Below are positions 34,568 through 40,645 of a stretch of DNA of 40,645 nucleotides, piece by piece. The position numbers and the translations under genes are program-made. Origin of the DNA: a virus. How positions within the stretch are numbered: position 1 is the stretch's first letter; the number at the start of each line of letters is the position of its first letter. The notes under the pieces were generated by a model. The model saw only the letters and a program-made list of their open reading frames with translations, did not search any database and had not been told where the DNA came from. The stretch covers positions 1 to 40,645 of the IMG/VR virus record IMGVR_UViG_3300021957_000099; one strand, 5' to 3'.

Positions 34568-37402
34568 CTATCCAGATATAAATATTCGTTCACTCAATAA
34601 AGTTGGTGCTCTTGCTCTTAAAGCTGCCAATGAACCTTGTTGAGTTGGTGTACCGGTGGTTACCCACGGATCGCTGTGTGTATGTCCCGATAACCAGTCG
34701 CATAAATCTTGCAACCACCAAACAGTGCAATCACCTTTGAGTGATGGATGATTTCTTGTTGTGTAAACACCCAAGTGGATTGTCGGTGATTCTATTGATG
34801 TGTGCATATCAGTTTTTAAAACAATACGTTGCTTTGCATTCATTGTAATTTCATCATCAGTTGATACAAAAAACTTTCTTTTAGAAAAAATACCACACTC
34901 TTGTGTTTTTGCGGAAATTAAAACTCTTTCTGAATTTATCACTATTTGATTTCCGTTCAATGTTGGAAGTTGAGCACCAAATATTATTCCATCAGATTGC
35001 TCTGATAATACCAAGTTTTCTGTTTTTTCAATTTCTGTTGCAAATGTTTTATCATACACCTTTTCTGCATCTGCTAAAGTTTTTTGTACCTTTTCGTTGT
35101 CTTTTAAATTTTTTAAATCATTTGGATGTAACATACCAACCGCATTCATGTCAGCATTTTCCAAAACAGTTCCTTTGAGTTCTTCTCGTTTAATTGTTTC
35201 TCCGGTATGAAATGATTTTACTTCATCCGCATCTGGATCCGCAGGAGGACCACCTGCTGGTTTTTTCTGTATGATTTTGCTTTCAGTTTTCTTGAAGTTT
35301 TTGTCTCCACCTGTTTTCTCATATTTATCTTCTTTGATGTCACCGTTATCATCTGTGTATGTGTCGTATACTACACTTTTGTCTTCCGATTCATAAGTTA
35401 CTCCAGATTTTTTTTGTGACTGCTCTTTGTTTGACTCACTTTTTTTCTTTGCATTTTTAGGATCACTTTTATCTTCGTCACTTTCGTCTGTTTGTTTTTC
35501 TCCTTTTCTAACCTGATGTGAACGTGTTTTGTCCTGTTTAATCTCCTTCTCCAGTTCGTCTTCATTTTGTGATGAAGTTTTATTTGAACTTTTATCAACT
35601 TTACTAGAGTCTGATTTTACTTTTGTTTCATCTATTGAAGTGGATATTCCTTCTTCTTCGTCTTCATCAGAATCTTCTCCAAGTTGTTCTTTAATTGATC
35701 TTGGTTTGTTTGAATCGGTTTTATTTTCGGAAGATTGTGTTGATTTTGTTTTTTGATTAGATTCACCAATCTGTGTTGAAATTGATTTCTGTGAGTATTT
35801 AGTTTCTTCAACTGAAATTTCTTTTTTTATATTATCGGTTGGTGTATTTTGTTGGTATTGCTGATTACTTGAAGATGTCTGCGTTTTTTTATCATCAACA
35901 AATTCAATTGAAGAATTATTTGATGTATAACTTATACCCGATTTTGGTTGAGACGATGAAGAAGTTGAATCTGCTCCTATTTTAGAAATCTGAGAATTAT
36001 TTTGAGATGCTGTGTCACCACCACCCAATGATTTATTTAAATTTGATACATCTTGGTTGTTGGATTGATTTTCAGCAGAACCCTTGAACCCATCATATCC
36101 ACGACTTGCTGATTTTTCTATTATATTGGTCGTACCTCTTCCATTTATAGATACCCCTGCCGATCCAGATATACCCACATTGCCTGTTGGTCCTGTTGTA
36201 CCGGTTTTGTTAATTGATGACTGAAGTCCACCCGATGCGCCGATGGAACTTGTTAGTTCACTTGATGTAGGTGAACCAATGGCACTAGATACAACCGAAC
36301 TATCAGACGAACCTCCTCCGGTATCAATTGTTTTTCCAAGTTCTTCTGTTGGTGTTATGTTGTAACCTTTATCTCTGTTTAATCCAGTTCTTGGATCAAA
36401 TTCTAATTGAGCAATTGCTTCGTTTCCTTGTGATAGTTGTATGTCTGTTTTACCAAAATTACAAGCATCACATTTTAACATATCAATATCACCTGCAATT
36501 GATTTAAATTGCTGATCAAAACCAAAATCATTTGCGGCGTATGTGTCGTATGTTCCGTTTGAAATTAGATTTTTTCCAACTGCTTCGGTTAAACCCTTGT
36601 TGGTCATCATATTAGAAAAAGTTTTTCGGAAACTATCAACCGTATCCGAGCCGTATTCCATGTTTTCAACCCAGTCACACAAATTAAACAACCCATCTGC
36701 AATGTTTAGATCTTGAATCCCAAACATTCCAAAATTTGGTTTTAAGTTCATCAGTTTGTCAAAGATTGCTTTTAGTCTAAATAATAAATCCAAATTAATT
36801 CCGATAGATAGAATCAAACCAAGTGCGGCCTCTGTATCAGATGTGTAACCACCCGGACCTCCTTTTTGTTTTCCTTTTAACTGACCACATAACATCTTTA
36901 ATCCAAACCCGGCAAGTTTGAATAATTTAAACATTGGAGTATCGTTTGGTCCTATTCCTAGCATATCTGCGTTTGGTATGTCCATGCCAAGTGCGGATGC
37001 GGCTATCATTGAGGCACCCGTTGCGTCTCCTTTTAAAAAAGAAGAAGAATCACCACGTGCAGCCCCCACAGATCCTATTATACCTTTCTCTAGTGTAGAG
37101 TTTAATCCAAAGTTGCCAAGTCCCACGGAGTTTATGAGGTGTTTGCTTTTTTGTCCAGATGTCATTCCTCTTTTTTGTTTATTGCTTCCCGGAGTTTCTA
37201 TGAACTTCATTAAATCACCCGAAGACTTTCCTCCATAGTGCGAACCAAGTTTTACGGCAGTTCCACCATCAACTGCCATTCCAAATGATGCAGTAAGTGC
37301 ACCTGTCATGTTGTTGTTCGACGCAAACCCCGCAATTTGAGATTGCGATGAACCACCGGAGTTCTTTTCACAGGCCTTACAATTTGAATCTTTCTTTGCC
37401 AT
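34568..37402 (-). CDS. Baseplate hub/spike-associated protein with long disordered middle and beta-helix-like C-terminus
   Basis: A 944-residue protein. Residues 1-330 are compositionally mixed and contain a hydrophobic helical stretch (YTSDTEAALGLILSIGINLD). Residues about 440-770 are low-complexity, rich in Ser, Lys, Glu, Asp and Gln, and surely disordered (EDSDEDEEEG, DESDEDKSDPKNAKKKSESN). The last 150 residues return to order: IIFGAQLPTLNGNQIVINSE, EITMNAKQRIVLKTD, SPTIHLG, then CDWLSGHTHSDPW and a final LLSERIFISG. That end resembles the beta-helical C-terminus of gp5-type spikes of T4-like phages (inference by pattern). It lies directly after the OB-fold spike gene (TAAGATG). It is probably a spike or hub component; no lysozyme motif is seen. 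Confidence 0.75.
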   Translation of the reverse strand: MAKKDSNCKACEKNSGGSSQSQIAGFASNNNMTGALTASFGMAVDGGTAVKLGSHYGGKSSGDLMKFIETPGSNKQKRGMTSGQKSKHLINSVGLGNFGLNSTLEKGIIGSVGAARGDSSSFLKGDATGASMIAASALGMDIPNADMLGIGPNDTPMFKLFKLAGFGLKMLCGQLKGKQKGGPGGYTSDTEAALGLILSIGINLDLLFRLKAIFDKLMNLKPNFGMFGIQDLNIADGLFNLCDWVENMEYGSDTVDSFRKTFSNMMTNKGLTEAVGKNLISNGTYDTYAANDFGFDQQFKSIAGDIDMLKCDACNFGKTDIQLSQGNEAIAQLEFDPRTGLNRDKGYNITPTEELGKTIDTGGGSSDSSVVSSAIGSPTSSELTSSIGASGGLQSSINKTGTTGPTGNVGISGSAGVSINGRGTTNIIEKSASRGYDGFKGSAENQSNNQDVSNLNKSLGGGDTASQNNSQISKIGADSTSSSSQPKSGISYTSNNSSIEFVDDKKTQTSSSNQQYQQNTPTDNIKKEISVEETKYSQKSISTQIGESNQKTKSTQSSENKTDSNKPRSIKEQLGEDSDEDEEEGISTSIDETKVKSDSSKVDKSSNKTSSQNEDELEKEIKQDKTRSHQVRKGEKQTDESDEDKSDPKNAKKKSESNKEQSQKKSGVTYESEDKSVVYDTYTDDNGDIKEDKYEKTGGDKNFKKTESKIIQKKPAGGPPADPDADEVKSFHTGETIKREELKGTVLENADMNAVGMLHPNDLKNLKDNEKVQKTLADAEKVYDKTFATEIEKTENLVLSEQSDGIIFGAQLPTLNGNQIVINSERVLISAKTQECGIFSKRKFFVSTDDEITMNAKQRIVLKTDMHTSIESPTIHLGVYTTRNHPSLKGDCTVWWLQDLCDWLSGHTHSDPWVTTGTPTQQGSLAALRARAPTLLSERIFISG

Positions 37403-37403
37403 C

Positions 37404-38453
37404 TTAGTTTCTAAAACGTGTATCTATTATATCTCTACGTTTTCCTATGTTGCTGTTTGCGATTCCGTCCATGCCGTTGTATGTTTTGTGAACACACCCC
37501 CGTCTTCGGTATGGAACATTGTCATATTTGTGTGTAAGAGTTGGAACAAACTTTGAAACAGTTCGTCCTGATGTAATTTGGATTGAACTTCCATCTTCAT
37601 TTACATCTTCCAAAATATTATATTGAAACCACTTTTCGTCTTTCTTTGTGACTTTTTGTCGGTTTCTTATTAGAATCATCGGATTTCCTAAATTATCTGC
37701 ATATGATTCTCCATATCCATTTGCAGTTCCTACATCAACCGATGGATTGTTTTCATAAGCACCAAATCGTACACTGCTTCCAAATCTACTTTGTATTATA
37801 GTATCACCTTCATAATGACGAAGTGGCCTTATTTTATTGTTTGCTTTAAAGTATTTACCTAAATATGTTTTACCAACAGGATCAGCATATCTGTTTGTTG
37901 CTGGCCATAAATCAGATAAATTTCTTGCACCTTTTAGTGATCCTGGACTTTTTGTTTCATTTATACCACCAGGTCCTCCGTATCTATGTTCATGTGCAAA
38001 ATCAGCACAATTATTAATGAAGTTTCTTGAGTTTAATCTTCGTGTGTAATATTGTCTGCCCATGTATGTTGAAATAATTACTATTTCGTTTACAAGGGGA
38101 TATTCATAAACACCACTTTCAAGTGGAGTAACCCAATCAAGTTTGTTTATAGGTGTGGTTTGTTGGCTATTAATAAGTCTGACTCTTACACGACCTATCC
38201 ACGAATAATCTTTTATCTTAGGGTCGTTGTATGTATCCGGCCAAGTTGAACGTTCAACAACAGGTACTTCTGGATTTGATGATGAAAATATTGGATGCGT
38301 TTCGTCTCGTATTACATCAATTACTATTGCGGCCTCTAGTTCATAAAAAAAAGATGAATCTGATCCTGATAACTCATTACCACGAACTGTAGATACTTGC
38401 TTTTTCTCTAAGTTCTGAATCTTTGATTTTAGTTTTGTTTGGGTATGTGCCAT
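37404..38453 (-). CDS. OB-fold baseplate spike protein (gp5 N-terminal-like)
   Basis: A 349-residue protein. Residues 80-140 fit the OB-fold of gp5/VgrG/gpV spike proteins: WIGRVRVRLINSQQTTP, LDWVTPLESGVYEYPLVNEI, VIISTYMGRQYYTRRLNSR. After the OB-fold comes FAHEHRYGGPGG, a glycine-rich segment, then RPLRHYEGDTIIQSRFGSSV and GNPMILIRNRQK, which look like the first beta-helical turns of a spike. There is no T4-type lysozyme domain. In contractile phages this trimer ends the tail tube and pierces the outer membrane. The ATG shares a base with the preceding stop (TAATG). Together with the next gene it may do the work of a single gp5. Confidence 0.82.
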   Translation of the reverse strand: MAHTQTKLKSKIQNLEKKQVSTVRGNELSGSDSSFFYELEAAIVIDVIRDETHPIFSSSNPEVPVVERSTWPDTYNDPKIKDYSWIGRVRVRLINSQQTTPINKLDWVTPLESGVYEYPLVNEIVIISTYMGRQYYTRRLNSRNFINNCADFAHEHRYGGPGGINETKSPGSLKGARNLSDLWPATNRYADPVGKTYLGKYFKANNKIRPLRHYEGDTIIQSRFGSSVRFGAYENNPSVDVGTANGYGESYADNLGNPMILIRNRQKVTKKDEKWFQYNILEDVNEDGSSIQITSGRTVSKFVPTLTHKYDNVPYRRRGCVHKTYNGMDGIANSNIGKRRDIIDTRFRN

Positions 38454-38860
38454 TATAGTGAATCAGACTCTTTCTTGATTTTTGTAATATCTTTGTCTAA
38501 GGATGTATCAATTTTAGTTATATCACCCACCTCCTTTTTTACACTTTTCAAAAGTTCTTCTTTCTCACTATCAGTAAGTCCCGATCCAACTCCTTCATCT
38601 TCAGATGATGAAGAACCACCTAGAAATCTTTGTAAAACTGCGGACAACTTAACAAGTTGATCGTCATTCTTTACAGATACATCAATATAGTCTTTTATCA
38701 TCGGTGCAATTACAGTTGCACTACCTGCATCTTTAATCATGGTTCTTAGGTCCTTGATTAACTGATCTATTTGTGCGGACTTACGTGTTGAATTAAAATA
38801 AATGTCCTTTGCAAGTGATGCAAATGTTTTTCCATCGAAAATTTCTTTATCAGTATCCAT
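38453..38860 (-). CDS. Small structural or assembly protein, first gene of the late baseplate operon
   Basis: A 135-residue protein of unknown function, mostly helical: KTFASLAKDIYFNSTRKSAQ, IDQLIKDLRTMIKDAGSATV, then a Ser/Glu-rich linker (GGSSSSEDEGVGSG) and a Lys-rich C-terminal helix. No signal peptide or membrane segment. It follows a 42-base AT-rich gap with a late-promoter-like TATAAAAA 25 bases before its ATG, and no Shine-Dalgarno is visible. It overlaps the OB-fold spike gene by one base. Position suggests a baseplate or hub assembly factor; no family recognised. Confidence 0.75.
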   Translation of the reverse strand: MDTDKEIFDGKTFASLAKDIYFNSTRKSAQIDQLIKDLRTMIKDAGSATVIAPMIKDYIDVSVKNDDQLVKLSAVLQRFLGGSSSSEDEGVGSGLTDSEKEELLKSVKKEVGDITKIDTSLDKDITKIKKESDSL

Positions 38861-38884
38861 AAATATAAATATGAATATACATAT

Positions 38885-38892
38885 TTTTTATA
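38885..38892 (-). promoter_or_regulatory. Late-promoter-like TATAAAAA upstream of the baseplate operon
   Basis: It matches TATAAATA at 7 of 8 bases, on the coding strand, 25 bases before the ATG at 38860, in the gap between the gp55-like gene and the baseplate genes, where a switch to late transcription makes sense. Confidence 0.5.
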
Positions 38893-38902
38893 TTATTTCC
38901 TA

Positions 38903-39619
38903 CTAATCGTTTTTGACGTATCCGGTTTCTTTATATTCAATTTGTATCCTTTTTTGCATATCTTTCATTTTATTTACAACTTTTGTAATATTTTGAGTTT
39001 TGCAATTTGTCATTTCTCTTATGTAAAGATACAATGCTTTTTTATTAAAGTTTTCAATTCTGTCTGAACTTCTGAATATTTCTAAAACTGCATATGCAAT
39101 TTGTAGTTCGTTCTTTTTCTTGAATATCTTCTCTATGTGAGTATCCCAGTAATCAATCATCAAACCGAAAAACTCAGTTATTTCTTTTTTGTTAGTAGGA
39201 TTTGTTGGTATAGAACTTAGTTCTAAATCAACATTTGTTGTTTCATCATCGTCAACACTTACGTGCTTTTTGAATTTTCGATAGTTTCCATTGTTGTATA
39301 ATATTAAAAAGTTTTTCGCAATTATGCTAAAATATGAAAATGCTTTACCATTATCAGGTTTGTATTTATGTATATTACTTACTAAATTACTAACTACTTC
39401 CTGTTGAACTTCAAGGTGACTACATTGAAAATATGAAAATTTAAATGTGTTTAAAATATTTTCTGCCAATTTATCAAAAGCTGCACTAATTCCTTCGTTA
39501 TATATTTTATTTCTTTCTACCACACACTCGGTCTTATTATATTCTATAATTGCATTTTCTGTATCTTTGCCAAAATATATTTTGGATTTCTTTTTTCTTT
39601 TGCGTTTACCGGTTTCCAC
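38903..39619 (-). CDS. 55: gp55-like late-transcription sigma factor
   Basis: A 238-residue protein resembling T4 gp55 (185 residues). The key region is a sigma region 2-like segment: ISAAFDKLAENILNTFKFSY, then EVQQEVVSNLVSNIHKYKPD and NGKAFSYFSIIAKNFLILYN, the helical core that binds RNA polymerase and the late -10 element. The N-terminus is basic (KRKRKKKSKIYFGKD), and the C-terminal 100 residues are helical and longer than in T4. gp55 directs host RNA polymerase to TATAAATA promoters together with gp33 and the gp45 clamp; the last two are not in this window. The start is GTG at 39619, with AAGGA 8 bases upstream. It overlaps the preceding membrane-protein gene by 14 bases. TATAAATA sites in the window support its role. 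Confidence 0.85.
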   Translation of the reverse strand: METGKRKRKKKSKIYFGKDTENAIIEYNKTECVVERNKIYNEGISAAFDKLAENILNTFKFSYFQCSHLEVQQEVVSNLVSNIHKYKPDNGKAFSYFSIIAKNFLILYNNGNYRKFKKHVSVDDDETTNVDLELSSIPTNPTNKKEITEFFGLMIDYWDTHIEKIFKKKNELQIAYAVLEIFRSSDRIENFNKKALYLYIREMTNCKTQNITKVVNKMKDMQKRIQIEYKETGYVKND

Positions 39620-39908
39620 TTCTTAGTTCCTTTTTATTTAATTTTACATTATGATCAAAATCTTTAATCAAATTAGATATTTCTTCAAATATAGATCCAA
39701 CCTCGTCATCCTTTTCAAAAATCCCACGTTCGTCTATGTTTTTAATGTCTGCTTGTAGATTATTTATTTTATCAAATGTATTCTCTGTCCAATTTTCATA
39801 TATAGTATTTTTTCTATATAAATTATATATTATGTACAATAGTGTGATAAATATAAAACTCATCAGTGCAATAACTGTTATTAATAAAGGATTTAGAATA
39901 ATACTCAT
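39606..39908 (-). CDS. Small single-span membrane protein next to gp55
   Basis: A 100-residue protein with one clear membrane helix (LITVIALMSFIFITLLYIIY, residues about 9-28) and a polar, mainly helical cytoplasmic-type tail (NLYRKNTIYENWTENTFDKI, then IFEEISNLIKDFDHN). ATG at 39908 is preferred because it starts just before the helix (MSIILNPLL); a TTG at 39944 would add 12 residues and coincides with a possible promoter. The gene overlaps the start of the sigma factor by 14 bases, so the two are co-expressed. Function unknown; phages often carry short membrane proteins of this shape near regulatory genes. Confidence 0.78.
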   Translation of the reverse strand: MSIILNPLLITVIALMSFIFITLLYIIYNLYRKNTIYENWTENTFDKINNLQADIKNIDERGIFEKDDEVGSIFEEISNLIKDFDHNVKLNKKELRSGNR

Positions 39909-39915
39909 CCGACTT

Positions 39916-39944
39916 AATATCTCAATTAATAGTATAATTGTCAA
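39916..39944 (-). promoter_or_regulatory. Possible sigma70 promoter TTGACA-17-GATATT before the membrane protein and gp55
   Basis: A perfect -35 (TTGACA, 39944-39939), 17-base spacing and a 4-of-6 -10 (GATATT, 39921-39916). The start of transcription would fall near 39909, next to the ATG at 39908, so the message would have almost no leader. That, plus the weak -10, keeps confidence low. Confidence 0.3.
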
Positions 39945-39949
39945 CTAAA

Positions 39950-40645
39950 TTATTTATTATCTTCAGTATCTGTACTATTATTATCTGTTTCTTTTTCAGG
40001 TTCTTCGTTTTTTACAGGTACATTTCCAATCGTACTTCCTGTTATATATCCGTCTAAAGACTTATATCTTGTATTTGCATAATGAAAATCATCCTCCGAT
40101 TCTCTTATTTTATTGTAAAAATCCATAGATGTTTTCTTCCAAGGTACATAATACGGACCCCTTGATTCAGGTTCTTCTGTATTGTACATTGGAGTTGATA
40201 TTACATTTTCATCAAACTTTTGACGATTTGGTGCTGGTGTTGGTCTTACAAATTTAGGTTTACTTGGGGTTGGAGACTGGGTTGGACTCGGTGTTGGAGT
40301 AGGACTTGGTGTTGGAGTAGGACTTGGTGTTGGAGTCGGTGTTGGAGTAGGACTTGGTGTTGGAGTCGGCGTTGGAGTAGGAGTAGGAGTGAGTGTTGGA
40401 CTTGGTGTTGGAGTAGGAGTAGGAGTGAGTGTTGGAGTAGGACTTGGTGTTGGAGTCGGAGTTGGAGTAGGACTTGGTGTTGGAGTCGGTGTTGGAGTAG
40501 GAGTAGGAGTGAGTGTTGGAGTCGGTGTTGGAGTAGGAGTAGGAGTGAGTGTTGGAGTAGGACTTGGTGTTGGAGTCGGCGTTGGAGTAGGAGTAGGAGT
40601 GGGTGTTGGAGTCGGTGTTGGAGTAGGAGTAGGAGTGAGTGTTGG
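39950..40645 (-). CDS. Pro-Thr repeat protein, C-terminal part (5' end outside window)
   Basis: The frame is open from the right edge to a stop at 39950, giving at least 231 residues. The first ~130 visible residues are almost wholly Pro/Thr/Ser ([11 protein letters not shown] pattern). A basic hinge follows ([20 protein letters not shown]), and then about 90 polar residues with [20 protein letters not shown] and an acidic end ([10 protein letters not shown]). An internal ATG at 40189 could be read as a start, but the continuous in-frame Pro-Thr coding upstream makes the longer protein far more likely. Such linkers are usually stiff spacers in surface or virion proteins. Whatever domain lies before the linker is outside the window, so function is unknown. 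Confidence 0.8.
   Translation of the reverse strand, partial: PTLTPTPTPTPTPTPTPTPTPTPTPTPSPTPTLTPTPTPTPTPTLTPTPTPTPTPTPSPTPTPTPTPSPTPTLTPTPTPTPSPTLTPTPTPTPTPTPSPTPTPTPTPSPTPTPSPTPTPSPTQSPTPSKPKFVRPTPAPNRQKFDENVISTPMYNTEEPESRGPYYVPWKKTSMDFYNKIRESEDDFHYANTRYKSLDGYITGSTIGNVPVKNEEPEKETDNNSTDTEDNK
40253..40645 (-). repeat. Six-base (Pro-Thr) tandem repeat, at least 390 bases
   Basis: On the plus strand, units GGAGTA, GGACTT, GGTGTT, GGAGTC and GGAGTG alternate; on the coding strand they give CCN-ACN or CCN-AGT. Longer blocks such as GGAGTAGGAGTAGGAGTGAG recur several times, so the array grew by copying multi-unit blocks. It continues beyond the window. Confidence 0.95.

Noticed and set aside
38864-38871. 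Exact TATAAATA on the plus strand upstream of the 38860 gene
   Set aside because: It points away from the baseplate operon into the gp55-like gene; no plus-strand gene follows, and such AT 8-mers are expected several times by chance here.
40187-40189. ATG at 40189 as the true start of the last gene (79 residues)
   Set aside because: The same frame stays open through the Pro-Thr array to the window edge with clear coding character, so this is an internal methionine.
40253-40645. Right-edge repeats as a CRISPR array
   Set aside because: The units are six bases long, in frame, and encode Pro-Thr; there are no unique spacers.

Overview
The window looks like part of a large, AT-rich (roughly 30% GC by eye), T4-like contractile-tailed phage (Caudoviricetes). 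The evidence is a gp55-type late sigma factor, a GPW/gp25 baseplate wedge protein, a gp6/Baseplate_J wedge protein, an OB-fold spike protein, gp46/gp47-type recombination proteins, a DnaG-type primase and TATAAATA late promoters. All 22 recognised genes lie on the minus strand, are packed almost without gaps, and often overlap at start and stop (TAATG, ATGA). The host cannot be named from the sequence; a marine or other aquatic bacterium is only a guess from gene style. No tRNA, rRNA, CRISPR or insertion sequence was seen, and no stretch over 300 bases lacks a gene.

In transcription order (right to left): 40645-39950 is the C-terminal part of a protein with a long Pro-Thr repeat. 39908-38903 holds a small membrane protein and the gp55-like sigma factor. 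38860-29982 is the baseplate module: a small protein, an OB-fold spike protein, a 944-residue spike/hub protein with a disordered middle, a small protein, gp25, gp6, a DNRLRE-like protein with a GSLET repeat, and a coiled-coil protein. 29964-6066 is about 24 kb of fibre or adhesin genes dominated by two giants of 3793 and 3150 residues, with three smaller structural proteins between them. 6011-5472 is a glycine-rich small protein. 5421-1 is a replication/recombination operon: RuvC-like resolvase, primase, Mre11 N-terminal part, a GT9-like glycosyltransferase, and an Mre11 C-terminal part fused to Rad50.

The most unusual points are these. (1) The Mre11 (gp47) gene is broken inside its phosphoesterase domain by a glycosyltransferase-like gene, and the detached C-terminal part is fused to the Rad50 (gp46) reading frame. 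(2) The 3150-residue protein carries eight copies of an apparently undescribed ~152-residue repeat, six of them in a duplicated three-repeat block; a ninth copy is in the 3793-residue protein. (3) Seven FG-GAP-like blades in the same protein are separated by this repeat array, and the protein ends with two dockerin-type calcium loops. (4) The primase keeps the zinc-ribbon framework but has lost three of the four expected cysteines.

The late genes probably work together as baseplate and host-recognition apparatus. The gp55-like factor would read TATAAATA promoters before the baseplate operon and before several fibre genes. The left operon supplies replication and recombination functions.
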